Shown here piece after piece: positions 1-7,271 of a stretch of 7,271 nucleotides of DNA. The position numbers were made by a program, and so were the translations under genes. How positions within the stretch are numbered: the stretch's first letter is position 1; every line of letters begins with the position of its first letter. Below the pieces are notes generated by a model. It did no database searches. It saw nothing but the letters and a program-made list of their open reading frames with translations, and was not told the DNA's origin. The stretch lies in contig CAJBPC010000042.1 of assembly GCA_903957405.1 (NCBI GenBank), forward strand, positions 1-7,271, written 5' to 3'. The stretch is from an uncultured bacterium. GTDB taxonomy: Bacteria; Bacteroidota; Bacteroidia; Chitinophagales; Chitinophagaceae.

Positions 1-2640
1 CAGGTATCCGGTAAGCCGGGTGCAGAGTCATCCATTCGGATCAGGGGAACCAGCTCGATCAATGCCGACAATGAACCGTTGTATGTCATCGACGGAATGC
101 TCATGAACTCAAGCGGCGGAGACATGAGTGCAGGGGGCGTCACAAGGGGACCCCGGATCAGTCCGCTGTCTTCGCTCAATCCCAGCGACATCGAATCCAT
201 GGAGATCCTGAAGGATGCTTCCGCCACGGCGATATATGGATCGAGGGGCACCAACGGTGTCATCCTGATCACCACTAAAAAGGGAAAATCGGGTAAAGGC
301 AAACTGACCTATGAAAGTTATTACGGCATGCAACAGAGCTCCCGTAAACTGGAATTGCTGAATGCCGCCGAATTTGCCGCGTTGGTGAATGAAGCCAGGG
401 CGAATTCAGGTCTCGCACCGGTGTATCAGGATCCCAAGTCACTGGGAGAAGGTACGGACTGGCAGGGCGAACTCATGGGTCCGGCTCCCATCACCAACCA
501 TCAACTGAGTTTCATGGGCGGGACTGACAAGATCAGTTATTCCATCTCCGGATCGTATTTCGATCAAGAGGGCATCGTGATGAGTTCCCGCTTCACGCGC
601 TATAACTTCCGCGCGAATATCGAAGCGAAGATGACTGACCGGTTGACCGTGGGCACGTCTTTGATCTATTCCCGTTCAAAAAGCATCGGTGTGCTGACCA
701 ACGCGGGCGATATCATTCCCGGAGTGGTGACGGGTGCCATGCTCTTCAACCCGGTGCTCAAAGTGTACGATCCCGCCGTCAAAGGTGGATATACCTTTGA
801 GAACGACCGTGGAAAGATCCTGGGAAATCCGATCGCTGAGGCAAAGGAATTCAAATCTGAAACATATCTAAATCGATTGATCGGGAATTTCTTCATCAAA
901 TACGATCTGAACAAATACCTGAATGTCAAGACCACGTTCGGCATAGATGATTTCCTCAATAATGAGAACAGTTTCGGACCGAATTTCCTGAAAAGGACAG
1001 AAGGCAGCAAAGGGGTGGTCATATTGGGCAGATCGAACGGCTTGAACTGGCTGAACGAGAACACCCTCAACTACAACAGAACCTTCAAGAGTCGACATCA
1101 GATAAATGCCGTAGCCGGCTTCACCGCACAGCATTCGGTGATTGATAAACTCACGGCGTCTTCCTTTGATTTCTCTGACGGAAGGACGGGCTTCTACAAT
1201 ATCGGAACGGGTGCCGTGCCGCAAAAATCAAATAATGTCAATCTTGACTGGTCGATACTTTCCTTATTAGGGCGCATCAATTACAGCCTGGATGGGAAAT
1301 ATCTATTCACCCTGACCGGCAGAAGAGATGGCTCTTCAAAATTCTCCCAAGGCAACAAATACGGGTTTTTCCCGTCTGCGGCTGCGGCATGGCGGATTTC
1401 AAAGGAAAAATTCATGGATGACGTCACGTGGATCTCCGACCTGAAATTAAGGGCGAGTTACGGCATCGTAGGCAACCAGGGTATTTTATCCTACCAATCG
1501 CTTGCCCTGGTGAATTCTTATGGTCAGGGCGTATTCAACTCGCCCACCGGCTTCGAGGTGTACAATGGAAGGGAGCCCGCATCCTATTCCAACCCCAATC
1601 TTCTGTGGGAGACAACCCGGCAGATGGACATTGGACTTGACGTATCCTTTTTTGGCGGCCGCGTGAGCATGACAGCTGATTACTATGAAAAAAACACCTA
1701 CGACCTGCTGCTTTCCACACCTATTTCATGGACGACGGGTTTCGCATCCACCCTGCTGAATGTTGGAAATATCAACAACAAGGGATTTGACTTCGAACTG
1801 CACACCATCAACATGAAGGGGAAATTCAGCTGGAATACTGATGTCAACTTCTCCCTGAACAGGAATAAAGTGACCAATCTGAACAATGGGGCGGACATCC
1901 TTTTTGGTCCACTGCAGATCCGGAAAGGTCAATCCGTATCCACCTTCTATGGATATGAATTCCTGGGTATCTTCCAAACAAATGAGGAAGCGGCCACAAG
2001 CCCGGTTCTTCTTGGGCAGGAACCCACGGCAGCCAATGTGGCGGCAAGAGCTAAGGCCGGCGACAGGAAGTATAAGGACGTCAATGGGGATGGTAAGATC
2101 GATGCCAATGACAGAATTGATCTGGGCACGGCGCTGCCGAAATTCACATGGGGAATCAGCAATCAGCTCTCCTATGGAAATTTCGACCTGTCATTCTTTT
2201 TCCAGTCTTCCATTGGAAACAAGATCGCCAACCTGAACAACCTGGATCTCTATAATTTTTCCGGACAGAACAATGTGTTGCGCGAGGCGGGACTGAATCG
2301 ATGGACACCGCAAAATCCAAGCAACACCTATGCCAGAGCGGTTGCCGCCGGGGTCATTGATTACGGACAGACGTCCAGTGCGATCATCGAGGATGCTAGC
2401 TATGTACGGTTAAGGAATATAAGCCTGAGTTATACGGTGCCCCCCAGGAAACTGCGTGCGGTGAGCATGAGCAACCTCAGTTTTTATATTTCCGCAACGA
2501 ACCTGCTTACGTTCACCAATTACACCGGATATGATCCGGAGGCTAACACCTTTGGCCAGAATACGACGATCGTAGGCATCGACCAGGGTGGTTATCCGCA
2601 AGCAAAGACCTTTCAGTTCGGTGTCTCTGCCACGTTCTAA
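1..2640 (+). CDS. SusC/RagA-family TonB-dependent outer-membrane transporter (5' partial)
   Basis: This is the C-terminal 879 residues of a SusC-like outer-membrane barrel, which imports glycans or sugars using TonB energy with a SusD lid. The reading frame is open from base 1. Visible residues 2-16 carry the family plug motif (VSGKPGAESSIRIRG), followed by LYVIDG, and residues 71-95 hold the conserved plug end (KDASATAIYGSRG, then GVILITTKKG). The rest is an aromatic-rich 22-strand-type barrel. Near residues 693-704 is a DxNxDGxIxxxD loop followed by LGTALPKFTWG, and near the end come SYVRLRNISLSY, the ATNLLTFTNYTGYDPE region and a terminal phenylalanine, all typical of SusC. Family members are usually about 1000-1100 residues, so the signal peptide, any carboxypeptidase-regulatory-like domain, the TonB box and the first part of the plug lie upstream. 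The TTG at 79 is an internal leucine codon, not a start. No frameshift was seen. The gene is followed 18 bases later by its SusD partner. Substrate cannot be read from the sequence. Confidence 0.96.
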   Translation, partial: QVSGKPGAESSIRIRGTSSINADNEPLYVIDGMLMNSSGGDMSAGGVTRGPRISPLSSLNPSDIESMEILKDASATAIYGSRGTNGVILITTKKGKSGKGKLTYESYYGMQQSSRKLELLNAAEFAALVNEARANSGLAPVYQDPKSLGEGTDWQGELMGPAPITNHQLSFMGGTDKISYSISGSYFDQEGIVMSSRFTRYNFRANIEAKMTDRLTVGTSLIYSRSKSIGVLTNAGDIIPGVVTGAMLFNPVLKVYDPAVKGGYTFENDRGKILGNPIAEAKEFKSETYLNRLIGNFFIKYDLNKYLNVKTTFGIDDFLNNENSFGPNFLKRTEGSKGVVILGRSNGLNWLNENTLNYNRTFKSRHQINAVAGFTAQHSVIDKLTASSFDFSDGRTGFYNIGTGAVPQKSNNVNLDWSILSLLGRINYSLDGKYLFTLTGRRDGSSKFSQGNKYGFFPSAAAAWRISKEKFMDDVTWISDLKLRASYGIVGNQGILSYQSLALVNSYGQGVFNSPTGFEVYNGREPASYSNPNLLWETTRQMDIGLDVSFFGGRVSMTADYYEKNTYDLLLSTPISWTTGFASTLLNVGNINNKGFDFELHTINMKGKFSWNTDVNFSLNRNKVTNLNNGADILFGPLQIRKGQSVSTFYGYEFLGIFQTNEEAATSPVLLGQEPTAANVAARAKAGDRKYKDVNGDGKIDANDRIDLGTALPKFTWGISNQLSYGNFDLSFFFQSSIGNKIANLNNLDLYNFSGQNNVLREAGLNRWTPQNPSNTYARAVAAGVIDYGQTSSAIIEDASYVRLRNISLSYTVPPRKLRAVSMSNLSFYISATNLLTFTNYTGYDPEANTFGQNTTIVGIDQGGYPQAKTFQFGVSATF

Positions 2641-2658
2641 ACAATTAAAAAGAAACAA
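2641..2658 (+). promoter_or_regulatory. A-rich translation leader of the susD-like gene
   Basis: The 18 bases between the susC stop and the susD ATG are almost purely A-rich (acaattaaaaagaaacaa) with no GGAGG-like element. Bacteroidota commonly start translation from such A-rich, Shine-Dalgarno-free leaders. The short gap leaves no room for a separate promoter or terminator, which supports co-transcription with susC. Confidence 0.5.
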
Positions 2659-4146
2659 ATGAAAAGGAATAAACTTCCACTTTTCCGGATGCTTTTTTTG
2701 GCCGGATACCTCATACTGCTATCCTCCTGCGAGAAATTTATCGAAGAGAACCCGAGAAGTTTCGTGAGTGTAGCCAATTACTACAAGACGGAATCGGATG
2801 CCATTGAGTCTGTAAATTCGATCTATGGATATCTGAATTCGACAAGTTCCGGCACCTTGTCGGGTGTGTACAAGAATTCTCTATGGGCTACCATGGGCGT
2901 GTGTTCAGAAGAGATGGCCAATGGTCAGTTCGGTGCAGTGGCATGGGATCAGCTGTCGAGCTTCTCTCATAATGCACAGAATGGCACGCTCCTGGAAATC
3001 TGGCAACTGCATTACAAAACGATCACCATAGCGAATATCGCCATTGAGCGCATCCCTCCGATCGTGATGAATGAGGCGCTCAAGGCGCGTCTGCTGGGTG
3101 AGGCCAGATTCTTGCGGGCATTGATCTATTACAATCTCGTCAGGATGTTCGGGGAAATCCCACTGGTCCTGAAGGAAGTGGAACCTGTCCGCCCAATGCC
3201 TGCAAAAGTGGCAGATATATATGCGCAGATCCTTGCGGATCTGAATGCGGCAGAGCCAGCCCTGCCAGTGTCATACAATCCCGGAAACGGACTCGGTCGC
3301 GCCACCAAGGGCGCTGCACAGGCACTTCTGTCAAAAGTCTATCTCACACTTGGAAACTGGTCGCAGAGTGCAGAAGCGGCAAAAAAAGTGATCGATTCCA
3401 ATCGCTATGGACTTTGGGCTGATTTCTCACAGGCTTTCAAATATGCAGCCAGAAATGGCAAAGAGGTTGTGTTTTCGGTTTCTTTTGGCGATGCGAGTGG
3501 CGCCATCAGCTTCTGGGAAGTGGGTTCCTTCAATACCTGGTTGCTGCCCAGGGAACTGGCGGCTGAAGGCGTCAATAACACGCAGGGTTTTCGCATACCC
3601 ACACAGTACATCTACAATCAGTTCGACCCACTCGACCGGAGACGGGAAGTCACCTTTATTACAGAGGTTAAAAATGCCAATGGCACGCCCCGGACGATAG
3701 CTCCCCACATTCAAAAATACTGGGACAGGGTCAATGAACCCAAAGGTGCCGGCAGCAAGAATGATTTCCAGGTGATCCGATATGCCGAAGTATTGCTAAA
3801 CTATGCCGAGGCAGTAAATGAATCCGGAAATTCGGCTCTGGCTCTGCAATATGTCAACATGATCCGGAAGCGGGCTCGTTTCAACGGAGTCACAGACGCG
3901 AATACGTTGCCTGACCTCACCGGATTAACGACACAGCAGACCCGAGATGCGATCCTCAGGGAGAGATCACTCGAATTCGTTTCGGAAGGACACCGCTGGT
4001 TCGATCTGACAAGGACGAAAAAACTGGCCGTGGCCGTCTCCGCCGCCAAATCAGGAGTGACTCCACAAGAAAGACACTATCTGTTTCCGATCCCACAAAG
4101 GGAAATTGATGTGAATCCAAACTTGAAGCAAAACAGCGGATATTGA
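2659..4146 (+). CDS. SusD/RagB-family nutrient-binding outer-membrane lipoprotein
   Basis: This is a complete 495-residue protein, a usual length for SusD homologues, which sit on the cell surface as the substrate-binding lid of the SusC channel. Residues 1-23 form a lipoprotein signal peptide (basic KRNK, hydrophobic core, lipobox LSSC) with the lipidated cysteine at position 24, followed by the family-typical EKFIEENP. The middle (about residues 70-330) is helical and TPR-like, including LLGEARFLRALIYYNLVRMFG and a stretch of repeated AAQALLSKVYLTLGNW type. The C-terminal RagB/SusD domain shows IRYAEVLLNYAEAVN near 373-387, LRERSLEFVSEGHRWFDLTR near 433-452, and the family ending LFPIPQREIDVNPNLKQNSGY. 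The ATG is preceded by an A-rich leader and gives an intact signal peptide. The gene pairs with the upstream SusC. Ligand-binding residues vary within the family, so the bound glycan is not predictable here. Confidence 0.97.
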   Translation: MKRNKLPLFRMLFLAGYLILLSSCEKFIEENPRSFVSVANYYKTESDAIESVNSIYGYLNSTSSGTLSGVYKNSLWATMGVCSEEMANGQFGAVAWDQLSSFSHNAQNGTLLEIWQLHYKTITIANIAIERIPPIVMNEALKARLLGEARFLRALIYYNLVRMFGEIPLVLKEVEPVRPMPAKVADIYAQILADLNAAEPALPVSYNPGNGLGRATKGAAQALLSKVYLTLGNWSQSAEAAKKVIDSNRYGLWADFSQAFKYAARNGKEVVFSVSFGDASGAISFWEVGSFNTWLLPRELAAEGVNNTQGFRIPTQYIYNQFDPLDRRREVTFITEVKNANGTPRTIAPHIQKYWDRVNEPKGAGSKNDFQVIRYAEVLLNYAEAVNESGNSALALQYVNMIRKRARFNGVTDANTLPDLTGLTTQQTRDAILRERSLEFVSEGHRWFDLTRTKKLAVAVSAAKSGVTPQERHYLFPIPQREIDVNPNLKQNSGY

Positions 4147-4172
4147 TTTCTTATTCAAAAAAAGAAAAAGCG
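4147..4172 (+). promoter_or_regulatory. A-rich leader that favours a TTG start at 4173
   Basis: The stretch after the susD stop contains seven A, one G and five A at 4157-4169, ending 3 bases before an in-frame TTG at 4173. It resembles the A-rich leader of the susD gene at 2641-2658. The alternative TTG at 4143 would overlap the susD stop as TTGA and would make this stretch encode a lysine-rich ISYSKKEKA segment that looks like translated leader. The first in-frame ATG, at 4272, comes after residues that look conserved, so it is less likely. Confidence 0.45.
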
Positions 4173-5942
4173 TTGCAACATAGTAAATACGACAGGTACC
4201 CAAAAGTACGTGTAGATGGCGTGGCATGTGATTCCGGCTATGCCGGGATCGTGCAGACGATCGCAGATAAGATGCAATCCGTTCAATGTGCCCGAGGCAT
4301 CATCGTGTTGGAGTGCTATCATGGTGTCTTCTGCGGTCCACTTGTCAACCAACTTGTCGAAAAATTTCCCGGCATCCTGTGCATTGACATATCAAAGGCC
4401 TATCTGGACATGGCACTTATCGATGATATGGTGCAGCCATGCGTGACCAACGACCCGGTATTCGGATTTATGAGCAGCCATTCGATGTCTGCATTCATGG
4501 ATCCCGTCAAGCTGGCCGGCATCACTTCGGCTGTGGATGCCTCCAACGGATTTGTATGCATATTCGGAACCGGTGCAAGCCTTGCCTGCCCGGATCCGGA
4601 TCTGCTCATCTACGCCGATATGCCGAGGGTGGAGATCCAACGGCGCTTCCGCAGCCATCTCTTGCCCAACCTCGGATCAGACAATGCACAGGATGATTTC
4701 TCGTATAAATACAAAAGGTCGTTTTTTGTGGATTGGCGGGTCTGTGACAGGCTTAAAAAAGAACTCATCGGCAGATGGGATCTCGTGCTGGATACAACCC
4801 GTCAGGATGAACCGGTGATGGTGGATGCCGACGGATACCGTCATGCGATGTCCGTTGCCGTAAGCGGGCCGCTTCGGTTGGTCCCATTTTTCGATCCGGG
4901 ACCATGGGGCGGTCAGTGGCTCAAGGAGAAGTTCGACCTTGAAAAGGATTCCATCAATTATGCATGGGGCTTCGACTGTGTACCCGAGGAAAACACCCTC
5001 ATGTTCGGATTCGATGATGTTTGTATGGAAATCCCCGCCATCAACCTCGTCTTCATGCAGAGCACTGGACTATTGGGAGAGGCTGTATTTGACCACTTCG
5101 GGGCGGAGTTCCCGATACGATTTGATTTCCTGGACACGATGGGGGGTGGAAACCTGAGCCTGCAGGTACACCCGCTGAAATCCTACATACGGGATACATT
5201 CGGAATGGCATATACCCAAGATGAAAGCTATTACATCATGGATGCCAAGCCGAATGCGAAAGCATACCTCGGCATGCGGGATGATGCAAACGTGGAGCAC
5301 ATGCTTGAAAGCCTCGCACATGCGAATACGAACGACGGGGAATTCGATGCGGAACAATACGTGGCCCGCTGGCCCGTGAAAAAACATGACCACTTGCTGA
5401 TACCGGCGGGCACGATCCATTGTTCTGGTAGAGATATCGTAGTATTGGAAATCAGTGCGACACCCTACATCTTCACATTCAAACTATGGGATTGGGGACG
5501 GCTGGATCTGGACGGAAAGCAGCGGCCGATATCGCTGGAACACGGACGGAACGTATTGCAAAGTGATATCAACGAGTCCTATGTCAGCGAAAACCTCATA
5601 AACCACTTCGAAGAGGTGACACATGGACCCGGATGGAAGGAGGAAAGGACAGGACTGCACGCAGGACACTTCATCGAAACGAGAAGACATGTCTTCACCG
5701 ATATGGTACCGCATGACACCCATGGCAGTGTGAATGTGATCAACCTCGTAGAAGGAGATGAAGTGATCATAGAAAGTCCGGACAAAAAGTTCGATCCATT
5801 CCCTCTGCATTACGCGGAAACGGTCGTCATACCCGCAATGGTTGGCGCATACACCATTCGTCCGGCACACAAAGAAGCGGTCAGCCGATGCATCACCATC
5901 AAGGCAAGCATCAGGATCGAAAATCTCCATAAAAGCAACTGA
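4173..5942 (+). CDS. Class I mannose-6-phosphate isomerase-type protein with an N-terminal kinase-like region
   Basis: This is a 589-residue cytoplasmic protein if TTG 4173 is the start, or 599 residues from TTG 4143. Residues from about 230 to the end form a class I phosphomannose isomerase, the zinc enzyme that interconverts mannose-6-phosphate and fructose-6-phosphate. They include the entry motif DPGPWGGQW near 241-249, LSLQVHP with Q331 and H333, DESYYIMDAKP with E351, PAGTIH with H416, and TFKLWDWGR near 435-443. Q331, H333, E351 and H416 correspond to the four metal ligands known in the family. A second cupin-like segment follows near 530-575. Residues 1 to about 225 are extra compared with ordinary isomerases of about 300-400 residues. 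This region has a hydrophobic strand with GIIVLECYHGV near 42-52, FGTGASL near 131-137, IYADMPRVEIQRRFR near 146-160 and FFVDWRVCDRLKK near 184-196. That pattern recalls a uridine-kinase-like P-loop fold, but no GK[ST] is visible. Similar long isomerases occur in other bacteria, from memory. It lies between susD and a sugar permease. The isomerase family is secure; substrate and N-terminal role are inferred. Confidence 0.85.
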   Translation: MQHSKYDRYPKVRVDGVACDSGYAGIVQTIADKMQSVQCARGIIVLECYHGVFCGPLVNQLVEKFPGILCIDISKAYLDMALIDDMVQPCVTNDPVFGFMSSHSMSAFMDPVKLAGITSAVDASNGFVCIFGTGASLACPDPDLLIYADMPRVEIQRRFRSHLLPNLGSDNAQDDFSYKYKRSFFVDWRVCDRLKKELIGRWDLVLDTTRQDEPVMVDADGYRHAMSVAVSGPLRLVPFFDPGPWGGQWLKEKFDLEKDSINYAWGFDCVPEENTLMFGFDDVCMEIPAINLVFMQSTGLLGEAVFDHFGAEFPIRFDFLDTMGGGNLSLQVHPLKSYIRDTFGMAYTQDESYYIMDAKPNAKAYLGMRDDANVEHMLESLAHANTNDGEFDAEQYVARWPVKKHDHLLIPAGTIHCSGRDIVVLEISATPYIFTFKLWDWGRLDLDGKQRPISLEHGRNVLQSDINESYVSENLINHFEEVTHGPGWKEERTGLHAGHFIETRRHVFTDMVPHDTHGSVNVINLVEGDEVIIESPDKKFDPFPLHYAETVVIPAMVGAYTIRPAHKEAVSRCITIKASIRIENLHKSN

Positions 5943-5946
5943 AACC

Positions 5947-7271
5947 ATGCCAAACAACGCAAATGCAATGCTGTACAAGTTCGTGACCGTTGCCGCCATC
6001 GGGGGACTACTCTTCGGTTACGATACAGCCGTCATCTCTGGCGCAATAGGATACATGGAGGAGAAATTCAACCTCACACCGGCCATGAAGGGTTGGGTGG
6101 CCTCCTGTGCACTCATCGGCTGCCTGATCGGGTCGACGTTTGCTGGCTGGCTGAGCGATACGGTCGGAAGAAAGATCGGCCTGATGCTTTCCGCAGCCGC
6201 TTTTGCGGTCTCCTCCATCGGAATCATCCCAGACCTGGACCTGAATTACTTCGTGTTCTTCCGCCTGGTCGGTGGCCTGGGCATTGGGATCGCATCCATC
6301 GTAGTACCCCTGTACATCTCAGAGATCGCACCTGCCAAAAACAGGGGACGACTGATCACGATCTACCAACTCGGCATCGTGACGGGCATCCTGATCATCT
6401 ACATCGTGAACTATCTCATCGCGACGACGCATGACCACGCCTGGAATGTGGAGACCGGATGGCGATGGATGTTCGGATCCGGATTGATACCGTCCATCGT
6501 CTTCATGATCCTCCTGGCGGGCATTCCAGAGACGCCAAGATGGCTTACACTTCGGGGCCGGACCAAAGAAGCCCATGACATATCAAAGCTTCTTCCCGAC
6601 TCGGATACCGCAGCAGGAGAAGAAACGGCAACCAGCGGGAATGCCGGTCTGGCGCAGCTTTTCAAACCCGGACTGAGGCGAGCGCTTTTCATTGGCATCG
6701 CGCTGGCTGTATTCTCGCAGATATCCGGCATCAACGTGATCATGTACTACGCCCCCATGATTTTCAAAAGTGCCGGAAGCGGGGAAGTCGGTTCATTGTT
6801 TCAGACACTGTCGGTTGGCGCCATCAATTTCATGATGACATGGGTGGCCATTAAATACGTCGATCTATGGGGAAGAAAATTCTTGCTGATGCTGGGTGCC
6901 TCCGGCATGGCCGTGAGCCTCTTCATGGTGGGACTGCTCTTCTACATCGACTACACCGGCATCATGCTGCTCTTCTTCATCCTGTCATACATCTCGTTCT
7001 TCGCCATATCGCTGGGTCCGCTGACCTTTGTGGTGATCGCAGAGATCTTCCCGACACCCATCCGCGGCAGGGCATCCGGTATCGCCATATTTTTTCTTTG
7101 GCTCAGTGTGTACATCGTTTCACAGACATTCCCACTGCTCCTTGAAACACTTGGCCCCCCGGGCACTTTCTGGATCTACATGAGTTTTTCCATCGCTGCA
7201 GCGATATTCATCTGGAAATTCATTCCTGAAACAAAAGGCAAGACGCTTGAGCAAATAGAAGACCTGTGGAA
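5947..7271 (+). CDS. Sugar porter (SP) family MFS transporter (3' partial)
   Basis: This is an inner-membrane monosaccharide permease, probably a proton symporter, with 441 complete codons visible and no stop before the window end. Sugar-porter signatures occur in order: GGLLFGYDTAVISGA at 19-33 (D26 matches the proton-coupling aspartate of E. coli XylE), SDTVGRK at 70-76, RLVGGLGIG at 106-114, PLYISEIAP and NRG at 121-134, PETPRWL at 194-200, SGINVIMYYAP near 260-270, VDLWGRK near 308-314, AEIFPTPIRGRA near 365-376, and the C-terminal PETKGKTLEQIEDLW. The same ending is seen after TM12 in XylE, so only a short tail is missing. Twelve hydrophobic segments fit, in two halves of six. The ATG follows the isomerase stop by 4 bases, indicating translational coupling. 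From memory of the XylE sugar site, Q141, Q258, N263 and N294 are kept, while three positions differ (S257, F361, L384). The transported sugar is therefore uncertain, with glucose, mannose, fructose or xylose all possible. Confidence 0.94.
   Translation, partial: MPNNANAMLYKFVTVAAIGGLLFGYDTAVISGAIGYMEEKFNLTPAMKGWVASCALIGCLIGSTFAGWLSDTVGRKIGLMLSAAAFAVSSIGIIPDLDLNYFVFFRLVGGLGIGIASIVVPLYISEIAPAKNRGRLITIYQLGIVTGILIIYIVNYLIATTHDHAWNVETGWRWMFGSGLIPSIVFMILLAGIPETPRWLTLRGRTKEAHDISKLLPDSDTAAGEETATSGNAGLAQLFKPGLRRALFIGIALAVFSQISGINVIMYYAPMIFKSAGSGEVGSLFQTLSVGAINFMMTWVAIKYVDLWGRKFLLMLGASGMAVSLFMVGLLFYIDYTGIMLLFFILSYISFFAISLGPLTFVVIAEIFPTPIRGRASGIAIFFLWLSVYIVSQTFPLLLETLGPPGTFWIYMSFSIAAAIFIWKFIPETKGKTLEQIEDLW

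Noticed and set aside
666..1224. Overlapping minus-strand open frames of 134 and 118 codons within susC
   Set aside because: Both are antisense to a well-conserved barrel-coding region, overlap each other in different frames, and show no recognisable motif.
1886..2236. 116-codon + strand open frame in another frame of susC
   Set aside because: It is embedded in the part of susC that encodes the DxNxDG loop and PKFTWG motif. Its product is low-complexity and proline/serine/arginine-rich, as out-of-frame translations often are.
4157..4169. A7-G-A5 run as a possible programmed frameshift site
   Set aside because: It lies after the susD stop and at or before the likely start of the next gene, so slippage there would not join two conserved coding parts. 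A translation leader is the simpler reading.
4272..4274. First in-frame ATG as the start of the isomerase-type protein
   Set aside because: Starting here would remove more than 30 residues, including the KYDRYPKV segment that looks conserved, and would leave about 125 bases unexplained in an otherwise tightly packed operon.
5484..5999. 171-codon open frame on the minus strand
   Set aside because: It lies almost wholly opposite the 3' end of the isomerase-type gene, whose protein has clear family motifs in the + frame. The minus-strand product has no recognisable domain, and the frame looks like a codon-bias shadow.
6093..6434. 113-codon + strand open frame with many R, H, P and G residues
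   Set aside because: It is an out-of-frame reading of the MFS permease gene, which runs in a different frame from 5947 with all sugar-porter signatures.

Overview
The window reads as part of a polysaccharide-utilisation-type operon from a Bacteroidota bacterium. The signs are a SusC/RagA TonB-dependent outer-membrane protein followed directly by a SusD/RagB surface lipoprotein, A-rich gene leaders without a Shine-Dalgarno motif, and lipoprotein and barrel-end features typical of the phylum. Base composition looks moderate, roughly half G+C by eye. That would suit an environmental Sphingobacteriales/Chitinophagales-like lineage, but the genus cannot be fixed from this stretch.

Layout, all on the + strand: (1) 1-2640, the C-terminal 879 residues of a SusC-like transporter whose start lies upstream of the window; (2) 2659-4146, a complete SusD-like glycan-binding lipoprotein; (3) about 4173-5942 (open frame from 4143), a large protein joining an N-terminal P-loop-kinase-like region to a class I (cupin) mannose-6-phosphate isomerase domain; (4) 5947-7271, a sugar porter (SP) family MFS transporter that runs off the window end only a few residues short of its expected C terminus. 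The gaps are 18, about 26 and 4 bases. No terminator-like hairpin or promoter was recognised between genes, so the four look like one transcription unit. There is no gene-free stretch over 300 bases, and no RNA gene, mobile element or CRISPR array was seen.

Inferred pathway: SusC/SusD bind and import an oligosaccharide or sugar across the outer membrane, the MFS permease moves a free monosaccharide across the inner membrane, and the isomerase-type protein handles the sugar or its phosphate in the cytoplasm, with mannose/fructose the simplest guess. No glycoside hydrolase, sugar kinase or regulator is visible, so the real substrate is unknown. The most unusual element is gene 3: the kinase-like N-terminal region lacks a recognisable GK[ST] P-loop but is joined to an isomerase domain with an intact metal-ligand set. 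Otherwise this is a fairly ordinary sugar-uptake operon, and no strong evidence of a wholly new system was found.
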